A stretch of 64,000 nt of DNA from Kosakonia radicincitans DSM 16656 (GCF_000280495.2 NZ_CP018016.1:5456001-5520000); one strand, 5' to 3'; shown: positions 20,043-32,154, counted from the first letter of the stretch. Notes: generated by a model from the letters alone, not told the origin. Program-made: numbers and translations.

Positions 20043-20232
20043 TTTATAATACCTAAGTTAAATTTATGACAAACGAATGAACTGCAAAAAAAGGAAGCAA
20101 TCTTGCCTGTGAGCCAACGCCCATCATACGCATGAAGAGGAACAGTGGTCTAAGAAAATATCCACTTTTAAGAATGTTCTTAGTTTCAATTTGTATTATG
20201 TTTGCTTAGTGGAGATTTTATGAAAAGTGATG
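20043..20232 (-). promoter_or_regulatory. A/T-rich upstream region of the unknown pair
   Basis: About 190 bases, markedly A/T-rich, that must contain the promoter for the two genes. AAATTTAACTTAGG precedes the ATG, giving a weak ribosome site. No factor site is recognised. Confidence 0.3.
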
Positions 20233-20262
20233 AAAAAAACGGGGCATTAAATAATGCCCCGT
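20233..20262 (-). terminator. Rho-independent terminator of metH
   Basis: On the minus strand, ACGGGGCATTA pairs with TAATGCCCCGT and is followed by seven Ts. It lies about 20 bases after the metH stop. Confidence 0.93.
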
Positions 20263-20282
20263 TGCTCTGCATTGTATTGCGG

Positions 20283-23200
20283 TTAGTCTGCGTCGTAACC
20301 TAAATTCGAGGACAACCAGCGCTCAACCTCTGACACGGACATACCTTTACGCCGCGCATAATCTTCCACCTGATCGCGCTGAATTTGCGCGACGGCGAAA
20401 TACTTGCTGTCCGGATGGCTGAAATACCAGCCGGAAACCGAGGCGCCCGGCCACATGGCGTAAGATTCTGTCAGCTTCATACCGGTATGTTTTTCCACAT
20501 CCAGTAACTGCCAGATGGTGCCTTTTTCGGTGTGCTCCGGGCACGCAGGGTAGCCCGGCGCGGGGCGAATCCCCTGGTAGTTCTCGCGGATCAGCTCTTC
20601 GTTGCTGAGGTTTTCGTTTGGCGCATAGCCCCAGTACACTTTACGTACCCGCTCATGCAGGTATTCGGCAAACGCCTCTGCAAGACGGTCAGCCACCGCT
20701 TTCACCATGATTTTGTTGTAATCATCGTGTGCAGCATCGTAAGCCTCCGCCAGCGCATCTTCTTCCAGCCCGCCGGTCACGGCAAAAGCGCCGATGTAGT
20801 CCGCTTTTCCGCTCTGTTTTGGCGCGACAAAATCGGCCAGACAGTAGTTGGCGAAACCGGTTTTTTCGGTCTGCTGACGCAGATGGCAACCGACCGTCAG
20901 CACCTGCGTGCGGGTTTCGTCACGGTAGATTTCGATGTCATCGCCGACGCGGTTTGCCGGAAACAGCCCAACCACACCGCGCGGATTAAGCCGTTTTTGC
21001 GCGCCCAGCATATCGAGCATCTCGTTCGCATCCTTAAACAGACGCTTCGCCTCTTCGCCCACCACTTCATCTTCCAGAATGCGCGGATACTTGCCCGCCA
21101 GCGACCAGGTCATAAAGAACGGCGTCCAGTCGATATAGTTGCGCAGCGTCTCGATGCTGGCCGTGACTTCCTGTACTCCAAGGCGATGCGCCACCGGCGG
21201 TGTGTAACTGGCCCAATCGAAAGCCAGATCGTTTTCCCGTGCGACCTGCAAGGTCACTGGCGGCGTGCGCGGTTTTTTGCGCGCGTGCTGAATGCGCACC
21301 GTTTCATACTCTTTGCGGGTACGGGCGACAAACGCATCGTGCTGCGTGTCCGACAGCAGCGACGACACGACGCCGACGGTACGCGAGGCGTTCTGCACAT
21401 AGACCGTCGGCCCGCTGTAGTTCTGCTCGATTTTCACCGCCGTGTGCGCTTTCGAGGTAGTCGCGCCGCCAATCAGCAGCGGAATGGTAAACCCCTGGCG
21501 CTCCATCTCTTTAGCCACGTTGACCATCTCATCGAGCGACGGCGTAATCAGCCCGGAAAGGCCAATCAGGTCAGCATTCACTTCACGCGCAGTTTTCAGG
21601 ATTTTGTCGGCTGGCACCATCACGCCGAGATCGATGATTTCGTAGTTATTGCACTGCAACACCACGCCCACGATGTTTTTGCCGATATCGTGTACATCGC
21701 CTTTCACGGTGGCGATCACCATCTTGCCGTTGCTTTTGCCCTGTTCTTTGCTGGCTTCGATATACGGCTCCAGGTAAGCAACCGCCTGTTTCATTACGCG
21801 GGCAGATTTCACGACCTGCGGCAGGAACATCTTACCTTCGCCGAACAGATCGCCGACCACGTTCATACCGTCCATCAGCGGCCCTTCGATCACCTCGATC
21901 GGGCGAGCGGCTTGCTGGCGGGCTTCTTCGGTGTCCTGCTCAATAAATTCGGTAATACCTTTCACCAGCGAATATTCGAGGCGCTTTTTCACATCCCAGC
22001 TACGCCATTCGGCCAGTTGCGCCTGCGCACCATCATCCGCGCCTTTACTGCCGCGATATTTCTCAGCCAGATCCAGCATGCGCTCCGTGGCATCATCACG
22101 ACGGTTAAGAATCACATCCTCAACGCCATCGCGCAGTTCGGCGGGCAGATCGTCATAAATCGCCAACTGACCGGCGTTTACGATCCCCATGTCCATGCCG
22201 TTGCGAATAGCGTAATAAAGGAAGACGGCGTGAATCGCCTCACGCACCGGATCGTTACCGCGGAAGGAGAAGGAGACGTTCGACACGCCGCCGGAGATCA
22301 GCGCATGCGGCAGCTCGCGTTTGATATCCTCACAGGCGCCGATAAAGTCCTGCGCATAGTTGTTATGCTCTTCAATCCCGGTCGCCACCGCGAAGATATT
22401 CGGGTCGAAAATAATGTCTTCCGGCGGGAATCCTACCTCTTCGGTGAGAATTTTATAGGCACGGCGGCAAATCTCGATTTTGCGCGCGCGGGTATCCGCC
22501 TGGCCCACTTCATCAAAGGCCATCACCACCACCGCCGCACCGTAGCGGCGCACGCGTTTCGCATGATGGATAAACGGCTCAACCCCCTCTTTCATGGAGA
22601 TGGAGTTAACAATGCCTTTGCCCTGGATACATTTCAGCCCTTTTTCAATTACCTCCCACTTCGAGGAGTCAATCATGATCGGTACACGGGCGATGTCCGG
22701 TTCACCGGCAATCAGATTGAGGAAACGCACCATCGCCGCTTCGGCGTCGAGCATCCCCTCATCCATGTTGATATCGATGATCTGCGCGCCGCTTTCCACC
22801 TGCTGGCGCGCCACGTCCAGCGCTTCGCTGTACTTCTCTTCTTTGATCAGGCGCTTGAATTTGGCGGAGCCGGTAACGTTAGTCCGTTCGCCGACGTTCA
22901 CAAACAGGCTGTCGTCACCGATATTCAGCGGCTCAAGCCCGGAGAGACGGCAGGCCACCGGGATTTCCGGCAGTTTACGCGGCGGCAGCCCGGCAACAGC
23001 GTTGCTCATGGCAGCGATATGTTCCGGCGTGGTGCCGCAACAACCGCCGACGATATTCAGGAACCCGGCCTCCGCCCACTCGCGGATCTGCGTCGCCATG
23101 GTGGCGGCATCGAGGTCGTACTCGCCAAAGGCGTTCGGCAGACCGGCGTTCGGGTGCGCGGTAACGTAGCATTCGGCAATGCGCGACAGTTCCTGCACGT

Positions 23201-23969
23201 ACTGGCGCAGCTCGTCTGGCCCCAGCGCGCAGTTAAGGCCGAAAGTGAGCGCATCGGCATGGCGCAGCGAATTGTAAAATGCCTCGGTCGTCTGGCCGGA
23301 GAGCGTACGCCCGGACGCATCGGTAATGGTGCCGGAAATCATGATCGGCAGCTCAATACCCAGCGCATCAAACTCTTCTTTAACGGCAAAGATCGCCGCT
23401 TTGGCGTTGAGCGTATCAAACACCGTTTCGATCAGGATCAGATCAGCACCGCCTTCCACCAGCGCTTTGGTTGATTCGCGGTAGGCCTCCACCAGCTGAT
23501 CGAAGGAGATATTACGAAACGCCGGATCGTTGACATCCGGGGAAATGGAGGCGGTTCGGTTAGTCGGGCCAAGCACCCCGGCCACGTAACGCGGTTTTTC
23601 CGGCGTTTGCGCGGTCCATTTATCGGCGCAGGCGCGGGCCAGTTTCGCTGCGGCAAAGTTGATTTCCGCCGACAGGGACTCCATCTGGTAATCCGCCATC
23701 GCGATGGTCGTCGAGTTAAAGGTGTTGGTTTCGATGATATCCGCACCCGCCGCAAAATAGGCGTCATGGATAGCGGTTATCACGTCCGGCTTGCTGAGCA
23801 CCAGCAAGTCATTGTTTCCTTTCAGATCGCAGGGCCAGTCGGCAAAGCGCTCACCGCGAAAATCCTGCTCACTCAGACGGTAGCTCTGGATCATGGTACC
23901 CATACCACCGTCCAGAACCAGAATGCGTTCATTTAACTGCTGTTGCAGTTGTTCAACTTTGCTGCTCAC
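20283..23969 (-). CDS. metH: Cobalamin-dependent methionine synthase
   Basis: Transfers a methyl group from methyltetrahydrofolate to homocysteine via B12. The GTG start ([12 protein letters not shown]) gives 1228 residues against 1227 in E. coli, which also starts with GTG; a TTG at 23984 is rejected. Domains in order: homocysteine/zinc ([19 protein letters not shown]), folate ([10 protein letters not shown]), cobalamin (GDVHDIGKN, the lower-ligand His, about residue 760), and the SAM-binding reactivation domain ([15 protein letters not shown]). All key residues are intact. Confidence 0.98.
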   Translation of the reverse strand: MSSKVEQLQQQLNERILVLDGGMGTMIQSYRLSEQDFRGERFADWPCDLKGNNDLLVLSKPDVITAIHDAYFAAGADIIETNTFNSTTIAMADYQMESLSAEINFAAAKLARACADKWTAQTPEKPRYVAGVLGPTNRTASISPDVNDPAFRNISFDQLVEAYRESTKALVEGGADLILIETVFDTLNAKAAIFAVKEEFDALGIELPIMISGTITDASGRTLSGQTTEAFYNSLRHADALTFGLNCALGPDELRQYVQELSRIAECYVTAHPNAGLPNAFGEYDLDAATMATQIREWAEAGFLNIVGGCCGTTPEHIAAMSNAVAGLPPRKLPEIPVACRLSGLEPLNIGDDSLFVNVGERTNVTGSAKFKRLIKEEKYSEALDVARQQVESGAQIIDINMDEGMLDAEAAMVRFLNLIAGEPDIARVPIMIDSSKWEVIEKGLKCIQGKGIVNSISMKEGVEPFIHHAKRVRRYGAAVVVMAFDEVGQADTRARKIEICRRAYKILTEEVGFPPEDIIFDPNIFAVATGIEEHNNYAQDFIGACEDIKRELPHALISGGVSNVSFSFRGNDPVREAIHAVFLYYAIRNGMDMGIVNAGQLAIYDDLPAELRDGVEDVILNRRDDATERMLDLAEKYRGSKGADDGAQAQLAEWRSWDVKKRLEYSLVKGITEFIEQDTEEARQQAARPIEVIEGPLMDGMNVVGDLFGEGKMFLPQVVKSARVMKQAVAYLEPYIEASKEQGKSNGKMVIATVKGDVHDIGKNIVGVVLQCNNYEIIDLGVMVPADKILKTAREVNADLIGLSGLITPSLDEMVNVAKEMERQGFTIPLLIGGATTSKAHTAVKIEQNYSGPTVYVQNASRTVGVVSSLLSDTQHDAFVARTRKEYETVRIQHARKKPRTPPVTLQVARENDLAFDWASYTPPVAHRLGVQEVTASIETLRNYIDWTPFFMTWSLAGKYPRILEDEVVGEEAKRLFKDANEMLDMLGAQKRLNPRGVVGLFPANRVGDDIEIYRDETRTQVLTVGCHLRQQTEKTGFANYCLADFVAPKQSGKADYIGAFAVTGGLEEDALAEAYDAAHDDYNKIMVKAVADRLAEAFAEYLHERVRKVYWGYAPNENLSNEELIRENYQGIRPAPGYPACPEHTEKGTIWQLLDVEKHTGMKLTESYAMWPGASVSGWYFSHPDSKYFAVAQIQRDQVEDYARRKGMSVSEVERWLSSNLGYDAD

Positions 23970-24125
23970 ACGTGCTCCCGACAAGGCTCAATGAGGCCAA
24001 AAGGCCAGCAAAACATACTGGCACAAAGTGGCAGAACGGAAAAGCGGCAGCGGATTAACATGAGAGATGTTCAGCTTCACTCATCCGATCAGTCTGCCAC
24101 GGAGTTACGTTATACTCAGGCAAAA

Positions 24126-24142
24126 CGAAAATGATTTCCACG
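24126..24142 (+). promoter_or_regulatory. Probable IclR autoregulatory operator
   Basis: GAAAATGATTTCCA resembles the IclR box TGGAAATnATTTCCA, with a perfect right half and a partial left half. It lies 22 bases before the iclR start. IclR is known to repress its own gene in E. coli. Confidence 0.55.
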
Positions 24143-24164
24143 ATACAGAAAAAGGAGCCAGCCG

Positions 24165-24989
24165 ATGGTCGCTTCCGTTCCCGCAAAACGTGGCAGAAAA
24201 GCCACCGCGCCAGCCGCTCCGGCCGGCGGACAAGTCCAGTCATTGACCCGTGGCCTGAAACTGCTGGAATGGATCGCTGAATCCCACGGCAGCGTCGCGC
24301 TGACGGAGCTGGCGCAACAGGCCGGTTTGCCCAATTCCACCACCCATCGACTGCTTACTACCATGCAGCAACTGGGCTTTGTCCGTCAGGTTGGCGAACT
24401 GGGCCACTGGGCGGTCGGCGCGCATGCTTTTATTGTCGGCAGTAGCTTTCTGCAAAGCCGTAACCTGATGGCGATTGTGCATCCTATCCTGCGTAAACTG
24501 ATGGAAGAATCCGGTGAGACGGTCAATCTTGCCGTGCTGGATAAAAGCGATCATCAGGCCATTATTATCGATCAGGTGCAGTGTACCCAGTTAATGCGGA
24601 TGTCCGCACCCATTGGCGGCAAACTGCCGATGCACGCTTCCGGCGCAGGTAAAGCCTTTTTAGCACGGCTGGATGATGAGCAGGTCGGTAATCTGCTGCA
24701 CCGCCAGGGTCTGCACGCTTATACTCACGCGACGCTGGTTTCGCCAGTGCATCTGAAAGAGGATCTCGCCCAGACGCGCAAGCGCGGCTACTCTTTTGAC
24801 GATGAAGAACATGCGCTGGGTCTGCGCTGCGTTGCCACCTGTATTTATGATGAACACGGCGAGCCATTCGCGGCGATCTCTATCTCCGGGCCAATATCGC
24901 GGATGACTGACGACCGCGTGACCGAACTGGGCGCAATGGTCATTCGCGGCGCAAAAGAGGTAACGCTGGCCTACGGCGGAATGCGTTAA
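24165..24989 (+). CDS. iclR: Glyoxylate bypass repressor IclR
   Basis: A 274-residue repressor of aceBAK and of itself. The N-terminal winged helix-turn-helix (about residues 27-85: LTRGLKLLEWIAESHGSVAL, GLPNSTTHRLLTTMQQLGF) binds DNA. The C-terminal effector domain contains SAPIGGKLPMHASGAGKAFLA and ALGLRCVATCIYDEHGEPFA; in E. coli it senses glyoxylate and pyruvate. AAAGGAG precedes the ATG. It is divergent from metH and lies upstream of the opposed aceBAK operon. Confidence 0.97.
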   Translation: MVASVPAKRGRKATAPAAPAGGQVQSLTRGLKLLEWIAESHGSVALTELAQQAGLPNSTTHRLLTTMQQLGFVRQVGELGHWAVGAHAFIVGSSFLQSRNLMAIVHPILRKLMEESGETVNLAVLDKSDHQAIIIDQVQCTQLMRMSAPIGGKLPMHASGAGKAFLARLDDEQVGNLLHRQGLHAYTHATLVSPVHLKEDLAQTRKRGYSFDDEEHALGLRCVATCIYDEHGEPFAAISISGPISRMTDDRVTELGAMVIRGAKEVTLAYGGMR

Positions 24990-25163
24990 TTACTTTCACT
25001 ATTACGTCTTTATCCACCAAATAAACGCTGCAACTTATTTATCTCCCCTGCGACAAGAATCGTCTCAACTCACGGGGGAGATTATCTCCAGTCATAAAAG
25101 GGCTATCTCATTGTCGTCACACCAGCGCGATGGCACCGTGTCGGCACGTTTTTTCATGAGATT

Positions 25164-26186
25164 ATGATGATGAAGAGTAAAGCCCGCATTCTGGCCTCTA
25201 TCATTATGTGCCTGCCCTTTTCCGCAATGGCGCATGTGAAGTGGTTCGTTAATTATGGCGTTGAGCAAACGCCGCTATCGATGACATCATTGACCGGTGC
25301 GATGAGCTTCTGGTTATTACTGGCATTTTCAACGGCAGTGATATTTGCAACGTCGGTACTCGACAGAAAACTACCTTCGTTTATCGATTGTCACCGCTGC
25401 CAGCCATTTTTAAATCATGCGCATAATTACGTCCCGCAGATTGTTCGCTGGGGCGCGGCACTCTTTTTCCTGGTGCTGGGTGCGTTCTTCCCACAGGTTA
25501 TTCTGACACCGGAACTGGTCGTTGCTAATCCGTGGCTTAGATACATTCATCTTATTATTGCGCTTACCGCATTTTCGAGAAAAACGAGCTTTTTCTCCGG
25601 CTTCTTAATTATTCTGCTCTATCTCTATGCCGTGCAGCTTTATGGTGCGAACCATATGCTGGACTATTTTATCTTCATTGGTATCGCAGTTTATTTAATT
25701 ACCCAGAGCACCCTGAAACAGCAAGCGTACGGCAAGGAACTGGAATTTCTGCGTCTGATTCTTTGCTACTCATTCCTGTGGGGAGCGATTGAGAAATTCC
25801 TGCATCCTGGTTTGTATTACCAGTTGCTGACAACGCATAGCTATCTGGCCATGGGCCTGAACTGGGAGTTCTTTGTCCGCGCCTGTGGTTTCGTGGAATT
25901 ATGTCTGATTTGGCATATCTTCAGCGGCAGACTGGCGGGTTACGCCTGTATCGGGCTGTTTGCCATCATCGTGGTGCTGGCCTTTATTCCATTTGGCATT
26001 ACTGACTTTGTTGGCCATCTGGTGTTTATTTTCCCGCTGGTCGCGCTCTTACTGACGCCGCGCAAAACGCACCTGTTCCGCACCGCCACAGCGAGTACGC
26101 TCGCCTTTTTACTGACGCTCGCGATTTTACTGTTCTTTAGCTACACCGCTTATAACGTGCTGCAATTCAACCTGCACATCCACTAA
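25164..26186 (+). CDS. Unknown polytopic membrane protein, DoxX-like segment
   Basis: A 340-residue protein not assigned to a named gene. Residues 1-23 look like a signal peptide ending SAMA, which would leave a mature N-terminus HVKWFV. About eight or nine hydrophobic helices follow. A CHRC pair is at 76-79, and AIEKFLHPGLYYQLL (about residues 208-222) resembles the motif of DoxX-type proteins. It replaces arpA of E. coli between iclR and aceK. ATG repeats at 25164, 25167 and 25170 leave the start uncertain by two codons. Its stop is 4 bases from the convergent aceK stop. Confidence 0.8.
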   Translation: MMMKSKARILASIIMCLPFSAMAHVKWFVNYGVEQTPLSMTSLTGAMSFWLLLAFSTAVIFATSVLDRKLPSFIDCHRCQPFLNHAHNYVPQIVRWGAALFFLVLGAFFPQVILTPELVVANPWLRYIHLIIALTAFSRKTSFFSGFLIILLYLYAVQLYGANHMLDYFIFIGIAVYLITQSTLKQQAYGKELEFLRLILCYSFLWGAIEKFLHPGLYYQLLTTHSYLAMGLNWEFFVRACGFVELCLIWHIFSGRLAGYACIGLFAIIVVLAFIPFGITDFVGHLVFIFPLVALLLTPRKTHLFRTATASTLAFLLTLAILLFFSYTAYNVLQFNLHIH

Positions 26187-26190
26187 GCGC

Positions 26191-27939
26191 TCAGCCCGCC
26201 TGCCGTAAGGCGCCAGTGCCGAAGCGTATGCTAAAGCGCTGGCGCTTACGGTAGGCATAGACATCTTCCACATGTCCCTGTCGGATGCGTTCCTGTAACC
26301 CTCGCCAGTAGTCGGCGCGCAATAAATCGGCGTGCATCTCCTCAAACAATGGGCCGATTTCTGGATCGGCGCACAGCCAGTGGCGAAACTCCTGCGGAAA
26401 AACATCGCCGGGCGCCACGCTGTACCAGGGTTCAGCGCTCAACTCATCTTCCGGGTAACGCGGCGGCGGAATATCGCGGAAATTCACCTCGGTCATATAG
26501 CAAATTTCATCGTAGTCATAGAACACGACGCGGCCATGACGGGTGACGCCAAAGTTCTTGAACAACATATCGCCGGGGAAAATATTAGCGGCGGCAAGCT
26601 GACGGATTGCGTTGCCGTACTCTTCCACCGCATCACGCAACTGCTGGCCTTTGACCTGCTCAAACCAGATGTTCAGCGGCACCATGCGCCGCTCAATGTA
26701 GAGATGGCTGATGGCGATACTGTCGCCGAGATCGGTAATTTTGCCCGGCGCCTGTTCCAGCAGTAACGCCATCAGCGCTGGTGAAATTTGCCTTTTTTCC
26801 AGCACGAAGTTTTCAAATTCCTGCGTATCGGCCATGCGCCCGACGCGATCGTGCTCTTTGACCAACTGGTAACAAGCGCGAACATGCGCCGCGCTCATCT
26901 CTTTTTGCGGAGGAAAGACGTCTTTGATCACTTTAAATACCCGGTCAAACCCCGGCAGCGTAAAGACCAGCATCACCATGCCGCGAATGCCCGGCGCTTC
27001 AATAAACTGCTCATTGCTGGCGCGGATGTAGTTCAGGTATTCGCGATAACTTTCGGTTTTGCCGTGCTTCTGGCAGCCAATCGCCATATACAGCTCGGCG
27101 GTGGTTTTGCCCGGCAGGATCTCCCGCAGCCACTCCACCGTCGCGGCGGGCAGCGGCGCATAAACCATAAAATAGGAGCGGGCAAAGCCAAACACGATGC
27201 TGGCTTCAGCAGGTGTGGTCAGACAGGTATCGACGAACAGCTCGCCTTCATCCGTGCGGTGGATCGGCAGTAAAAAGGGCAACGTTGCCTGCGGCGTAAC
27301 GAGCTTGCCAACCAGCCAGGCTGCCTTATTGCGATAAAACAGTTCATTTGCCACTTGCAGATGCGATTTCGCCAGCACTTCGTGGCCGAAAGCCTCCTGC
27401 AAATGCGCTGTGATATAACCGATGTCGCGCGTTTTATCCTGCCACGGCAGACGCAGCGGTAAATCCGTCAGCACTTTACTGAGTAACGCCTCCCAGCCGC
27501 GTTCCGGCCAAAAATCTTTCGCCAGCGGGCGCGGGATGGTGCGAAAGCGGCGCTCCGGCTGCGAGCTAAAGATAAATAAGCGTTCCGGCGTTAATGAGCG
27601 ATGATCAAACAGGCGGCAGTAGACCGAATTGAAAAAACTTTCGGCAATCTCAAAGCGAGGGTAATCCGGCAGCAGTCGGGTGTAATGCTCTTTAACCCGC
27701 AGCAGAAACGCCGCGTCGGGCCTTTGGCTGTCGGTGATGCAGCGTAACTGCTCCACCACCAGGCCAACATGATGGTCGTAAAGATGAATACGCTGCTTCA
27801 TCGCCTGCTGCACAGCCTGCCAGTCCGCCTGTTCAAAACGCTGCTGGGCGCCGGATGTGACCTCCAGGAAGCGCCCATATTGCGCATCGAAGCCCTGCAG
27901 AATGGTTTGTGCAATCAGTAGTTCCAGGCCACGCGACAT
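26191..27939 (-). CDS. aceK: Isocitrate dehydrogenase kinase/phosphatase
   Basis: A bifunctional enzyme that phosphorylates and dephosphorylates isocitrate dehydrogenase, switching carbon into the glyoxylate bypass. It has 582 residues (578 in E. coli). The regulatory N-terminal domain is followed by the kinase-like domain, with [28 protein letters not shown] (catalytic loop) and [12 protein letters not shown] (metal-binding). It is the third gene of aceBAK, 97 bases after aceA behind a strong hairpin, which fits the known low expression of aceK. Confidence 0.97.
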   Translation of the reverse strand: MSRGLELLIAQTILQGFDAQYGRFLEVTSGAQQRFEQADWQAVQQAMKQRIHLYDHHVGLVVEQLRCITDSQRPDAAFLLRVKEHYTRLLPDYPRFEIAESFFNSVYCRLFDHRSLTPERLFIFSSQPERRFRTIPRPLAKDFWPERGWEALLSKVLTDLPLRLPWQDKTRDIGYITAHLQEAFGHEVLAKSHLQVANELFYRNKAAWLVGKLVTPQATLPFLLPIHRTDEGELFVDTCLTTPAEASIVFGFARSYFMVYAPLPAATVEWLREILPGKTTAELYMAIGCQKHGKTESYREYLNYIRASNEQFIEAPGIRGMVMLVFTLPGFDRVFKVIKDVFPPQKEMSAAHVRACYQLVKEHDRVGRMADTQEFENFVLEKRQISPALMALLLEQAPGKITDLGDSIAISHLYIERRMVPLNIWFEQVKGQQLRDAVEEYGNAIRQLAAANIFPGDMLFKNFGVTRHGRVVFYDYDEICYMTEVNFRDIPPPRYPEDELSAEPWYSVAPGDVFPQEFRHWLCADPEIGPLFEEMHADLLRADYWRGLQERIRQGHVEDVYAYRKRQRFSIRFGTGALRQAG

Positions 27940-27966
27940 CTTTTGTCCTCATGTCGGGCAGAGAGT

Positions 27967-28028
27967 TGCCGAAGAGCGTTATCCGGCAGGCGAGGTGCCG
28001 CAAACCCGGCAGCTTTTGCCTGCCGGGT
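27967..28028 (-). repeat. REP-like palindrome and hairpin between aceA and aceK
   Basis: A 9-bp stem ACCCGGCAG/CTGCCGGGT (28004-28028) lies directly after the aceA stop, followed by a REP-like GCCGGATAACGCTCTTCGGC palindrome (27968-27987). There is no T-run. In E. coli similar structures lie here and are thought to reduce aceK expression or protect aceBA mRNA. Confidence 0.7.
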
Positions 28029-28036
28029 ATCGACAA

Positions 28037-29341
28037 TCAGAACTGCGCTTCTTCGGTCGAGCCTGTCAGCGCGGTCACCGATGAGGTCCCGCCCTGAATA
28101 ATGGTGGTGACCCTGTCGAAGTAGCCCGTACCAACTTCCTGCTGATGAGAAACGAAGGTGTAACCCTCTTTGCCTGCGGCGAATTCCGGCTGCTGCACCT
28201 TCTCGACGTAGTGTTTCATCCCTTCGCCCTGCGCATAGGCATGCGCCAGGTCGAACATGTTGAACCACATGCTGTGAATACCGGCGAGGGTAATGAACTG
28301 GAATTTGTACCCCATGTCCGACAGCTCCTGCTGGAAGCGGGCGATGGTGTTGTCGTCGAGATTCTTTTTCCAGTTGAACGACGGCGAGCAGTTGTAAGCC
28401 AGCAGTTTGCCGGGGAATTTTGCATGGATCGCATCGGCAAACCGGCGCGCCAGCTTGAGGTCTGGCGTTGAGGTTTCGCACCACACCAAATCGGCATACG
28501 GTGCGTAAGCCAGCCCGCGGCTGATAGCCTGCTCAACCCCGGCATTTGTGCGGTAGAAACCTTCGCTGGTGCGCTCGCCGGTAATAAAGGCGCTGTCATA
28601 GGGATCGCAGTCGGAAGTGATCAGATCGGCTGCATCCGCATCGGTACGCGCCACCAACAGCGTTGGAACACCCAGCACATCCGCTGCCAGACGCGCAGCC
28701 ACCAGTTTCTGCACCGCTTCCTGCGTCGGTACCAGTACTTTGCCACCCATATGGCCGCATTTTTTCACCGACGCTAGCTGATCTTCAAAGTGCACGGCAG
28801 CAGCACCGGCTTCAATCATCGATTTCATCAGTTCAAAAGCATTCAGCACGCCGCCAAAACCGGCTTCGGCATCTGCCACGATTGGCAGGAAATAGTCCAC
28901 AAAACGCGGATCGCCCGGTTCAATACCGGAAGCCCACTGGATCTGATCGGCGCGGCGGAAGGTATTGTTAATCCGCTCGACCACCGATGGCACCGAGTTC
29001 GCCGGATAGAGCGATTGATCCGGATACATGCTGGATGCCAGGTTAGCATCTGCGGCGACTTGCCAGCCGGAGAGATAAATAGCCTCGATCCCCGCTTTCG
29101 CCTGTTGTAAGGCCTGGCCACCGGTCAGCGCGCCAAGGCTATTGATATAACCCTTTTTCGATTCGCCATGCAGCAGCCGCCACATTTTGGCCGCGCCCAG
29201 TTGCGCCAGCGTACATTCCGGGTTGACCGAACCGCGTAATTTCACCACCTCTTCCGCGCTGTATGGGCGGCGGATGCCTTCCCAGCGCGGTTGCGTCCAC
29301 TCTTTTTGTAATTCTTCGATTTGTTGGGTACGGGTTTTCAT
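28037..29341 (-). CDS. aceA: Isocitrate lyase
   Basis: Splits isocitrate into glyoxylate and succinate. The start [15 protein letters not shown] gives 434 residues as in E. coli; GGAG is 8 bases upstream, and the earlier ATG at 29356 is rejected. The active-site signature [11 protein letters not shown] is present (catalytic Cys about residue 195), as is the second substrate loop [12 protein letters not shown]. The gene follows aceB by 34 bases. Confidence 0.98.
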   Translation of the reverse strand: MKTRTQQIEELQKEWTQPRWEGIRRPYSAEEVVKLRGSVNPECTLAQLGAAKMWRLLHGESKKGYINSLGALTGGQALQQAKAGIEAIYLSGWQVAADANLASSMYPDQSLYPANSVPSVVERINNTFRRADQIQWASGIEPGDPRFVDYFLPIVADAEAGFGGVLNAFELMKSMIEAGAAAVHFEDQLASVKKCGHMGGKVLVPTQEAVQKLVAARLAADVLGVPTLLVARTDADAADLITSDCDPYDSAFITGERTSEGFYRTNAGVEQAISRGLAYAPYADLVWCETSTPDLKLARRFADAIHAKFPGKLLAYNCSPSFNWKKNLDDNTIARFQQELSDMGYKFQFITLAGIHSMWFNMFDLAHAYAQGEGMKHYVEKVQQPEFAAGKEGYTFVSHQQEVGTGYFDRVTTIIQGGTSSVTALTGSTEEAQF

Positions 29342-29375
29342 ATGCAGATGCTCCATAGGGTGTAGGGTGGGTGAA

Positions 29376-30977
29376 TTAAGCCAGTAAGCGATAGCCGGGC
29401 AACGTCAGGAAGTCGATCAGCTCGTCAGAGGTGGTGATCTGCTCCATCAGGCGCGCGGCGTCGTCAAAACGACCGCTGCTGAATCGGTGCTCGCCCAGCT
29501 CGTCCTGAATAACCCGCATCTCTTCGGCCAGCATCTGGCGGAACAGCGTTTTGGTTACCGGTTTGCCGTTGCTGAGCGTCTTTTCGTGGTGGATCCACTG
29601 CCAGATAGAGGTGCGGGAGATTTCGGCGGTGGCGGCATCTTCCATCAGCCCGTAAATCGGCACACAGCCATTGCCGGAGATCCACGCTTCGATGTATTGC
29701 ACCGCCACGCGAATATTGGCGCGCATTCCCTCTTCGGTGCGTTCGCCTTCACACGGCGCCAGCAGTTGCTCTGCGGTGATTGGAGCGTCGTCTTCACGGC
29801 TGACAAACAACTGGTTTTTATTATCGCCGAGGGCGGCGTTGAACACGTCCATCACCGTATCGCCAAGGCCCGGGTGAGCAATCCAGGTGCCGTCGTGGCC
29901 GTTACGCGCTTCGAGTTCTTTGTCGGCTTTCACTTTATTCAGCACCCAGTTGTTGCGTTCGGTATCTTTACTGGGAATAAACGCCGCCATGCCGCCCATC
30001 GCGAATGCGCCGCGACGATGACAGGTTTTGATCAACAGACGGGAATAGGCGCTGAGGAAAGGCTTATCCATGGTGACCACCTGGCGATCCGGCAAAACCC
30101 GATCCGGATAGTTTTTCAGGGTTTTGATATAGCTAAAGATGTAATCCCAGCGTCCGCAGTTCAGCCCGACAATATGGTCGCGCAGCGCGTGCAGGATTTC
30201 GTCCATCTGAAACACCGCAGGCAGCGTTTCAATCAGCAGCGTTGCTTTGATGGTGCCGCGCGGCAAATTGAACCGGTCTTCGGTATAACTGAATACCTCA
30301 CTCCACCAGGCCGCTTCGTGCCAGGACTGGGTTTTCGGCAGATAAAAATAGGGGCCGCTGCCTTTGGCAAGCAGGTTTTTATGGTTATGGAAGAAGTAGA
30401 GCGCAAAGTCGAACAGACTGCCGGGGATCGCTTCACCACGCCAGGTCACATGTTTTTCTGGCAGATGTAAGCCGCGCACACGGCAAACCAGAACCGCTGG
30501 ATTGGGCTTTAACTGATAAATCTTGCCAGCTTCATTGGTGTAGCTGATGGTGCCGTTGACCGCATCACGCAGGTTGATCTGCCCATCGATCACTTTGTCC
30601 CAGTTCGGCGCCAGCGAATCTTCAAAATCCGCCATGAAAACTTTGACGTTGGCATTCAGCGCATTGATGACCATTTTGCGCTCCACCGGCCCGGTGATTT
30701 CCACTCGGCGATCGAGCAGATCTTCCGGTATTCCGCGAATCGTCCAGTCGGATTCACGAATGGAAGCTGTTTCCGAAATAAACCCAGGCAACGTACCGGC
30801 ATCAATTTGTTGCTGCTGGCGCTGACGCGCTGCCAGTAGCTGATTACGTTTTGGCGTAAAGCGCGTTACCAGCTCGCTCAGAAACTCCACCGCTGCCGGA
30901 GTAAGGATCTGCTTCTCCTGCTCGCCGTACGGCTGTGTAAAGGCCAGTTCATCGGTTGTTGTTGCCTGTTGTGTCAT
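29376..30977 (-). CDS. aceB: Malate synthase A
   Basis: Condenses glyoxylate with acetyl-CoA to malate. The start [13 protein letters not shown] gives 533 residues as in E. coli; AGAGGAA precedes it. Family signatures include [48 protein letters not shown] and the malate synthase signature [13 protein letters not shown]. It is the first gene of aceBAK, repressed by IclR. Confidence 0.98.
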   Translation of the reverse strand: MTQQATTTDELAFTQPYGEQEKQILTPAAVEFLSELVTRFTPKRNQLLAARQRQQQQIDAGTLPGFISETASIRESDWTIRGIPEDLLDRRVEITGPVERKMVINALNANVKVFMADFEDSLAPNWDKVIDGQINLRDAVNGTISYTNEAGKIYQLKPNPAVLVCRVRGLHLPEKHVTWRGEAIPGSLFDFALYFFHNHKNLLAKGSGPYFYLPKTQSWHEAAWWSEVFSYTEDRFNLPRGTIKATLLIETLPAVFQMDEILHALRDHIVGLNCGRWDYIFSYIKTLKNYPDRVLPDRQVVTMDKPFLSAYSRLLIKTCHRRGAFAMGGMAAFIPSKDTERNNWVLNKVKADKELEARNGHDGTWIAHPGLGDTVMDVFNAALGDNKNQLFVSREDDAPITAEQLLAPCEGERTEEGMRANIRVAVQYIEAWISGNGCVPIYGLMEDAATAEISRTSIWQWIHHEKTLSNGKPVTKTLFRQMLAEEMRVIQDELGEHRFSSGRFDDAARLMEQITTSDELIDFLTLPGYRLLA

Positions 30978-31079
30978 GGTGCGATTCCTCTTTTTTGCAG
31001 CAAAGACATTTCCCAATGCTGACGAAGATCGTTTGTGCAGTTTTCGTTCAGCAGGATCAATCCTGGCTAATAAATTTCC

Positions 31080-31101
31080 CAAAATCAAAAACAATTTCCA
31101 T
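31080..31101 (-). promoter_or_regulatory. IclR operator in the aceB promoter region
   Basis: Minus-strand TGGAAATTGTTTTTGATTTTG is nearly identical to the IclR-protected sequence upstream of E. coli aceB. It lies about 105 bases before the aceB start. Confidence 0.65.
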
Positions 31102-31180
31102 TTTTAAATTAAAAAGACAATAACTAACTGATAACAATGAAGTTATAGTTTTATTATGTTGAGAAGTGATTTTCGGAAAC

Positions 31181-31204
31181 AAAAAAAGGCGCCCGAAGGC
31201 GCCT
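31181..31204 (-). terminator. Rho-independent terminator of metA
   Basis: On the minus strand AGGCGCC, loop TTCG, GGCGCCT, then a run of Ts (31181-31186). It lies 20 bases after the metA stop and upstream of the aceB promoter. Confidence 0.93.
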
Positions 31205-31224
31205 GGTATAAGGGGCTGAAACGC

Positions 31225-32154
31225 TTAATCCAGCGTCGGATTCATGTGACGCAGATCGTATGGCGTGATCTGGTAGACGTAGTAGTTGAGCCAGTTGATG
31301 AACAGCAGATTGCCGTGGCTGCGCCAGGAGGCCCGCGGTTTATTCTGCGGGTCATCTTTCGGGAAGTAGTTATGCGGCAGCTCAGGACTGAGGCCCGCTT
31401 CCACATCGCGAAAATATTCATTCGCCAGCGTGTTGGCGTCGTACTCCGGGTGGCCGGTCACGAAAGCAATGCGTTTATCTTTGCTGGCAAACAGGTAGGC
31501 ATCGCCCTCTTCTGTTTCGGCCAGGATCTCCAGATCGGTGTAATCGCGGATCAGTGCCGCCGGGAAATCTGCATAGCGGGAGTGCGGAGCAAGGAATACA
31601 TCGTCAAAACCGCGCGTCAACAGCGCATGGGGATGAAGGATGTGGTGTTCATAAACGCCGGAGAGCTTTTCACTGCGGGTCTGCTTGGGAATGCCATAAA
31701 GAATATTGAGGGCGGCCTGTACCGCCCAACAGACAAACAGCGTTGAGGTAACGTGATCTTTCGCCCACTCCAGTACCTGCTCGATCTGCGGCCAGTAGGC
31801 AACATCGTTAAACTCAACCAGGCCCAGTGGCGCGCCGGTAACAATCAGGCCATCGTAGTTTTCGTGGCAGATTTCATCAAAATTACAGTAAAAGGTATTC
31901 AGGTGCTCAGCTGGCGTATTACGCGACTCGCGGGAATCGATGCGCAGCAGGCGCACATCGACCTGTAGCGGTGAGTTCGACAGCAGACGCAGGAACTGGT
32001 TTTCCGTCTCAATCTTCTTTGGCATCAGGTTCAGGATCAACACCTTCAGAGGGCGGATCTCCTGAACTGTCGCGCGCGAAGTCGTCATCACAAAGACGTT
32101 CTCGTCACGCAAGAAATTGACGGCTGGCAGCTCGTCCTGCACCCGAATCGGCAT
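31225..32154 (-). CDS. metA: Homoserine O-succinyltransferase
   Basis: First committed enzyme of methionine synthesis, transferring succinate from succinyl-CoA to homoserine; 309 residues, as in E. coli. The acyl-enzyme Cys is in [14 protein letters not shown] (about residue 142); catalytic His and Glu are in FVTGHPEYD (about 235-237). Three Met boxes lie directly upstream. Confidence 0.98.
   Translation of the reverse strand: MPIRVQDELPAVNFLRDENVFVMTTSRATVQEIRPLKVLILNLMPKKIETENQFLRLLSNSPLQVDVRLLRIDSRESRNTPAEHLNTFYCNFDEICHENYDGLIVTGAPLGLVEFNDVAYWPQIEQVLEWAKDHVTSTLFVCWAVQAALNILYGIPKQTRSEKLSGVYEHHILHPHALLTRGFDDVFLAPHSRYADFPAALIRDYTDLEILAETEEGDAYLFASKDKRIAFVTGHPEYDANTLANEYFRDVEAGLSPELPHNYFPKDDPQNKPRASWRSHGNLLFINWLNYYVYQITPYDLRHMNPTLD

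Noticed and set aside
20532..23474. A 980-codon open frame antisense to metH
   Set aside because: metH is unmistakable on the other strand; the antisense frame results from its codon bias and has no domain-like pattern.
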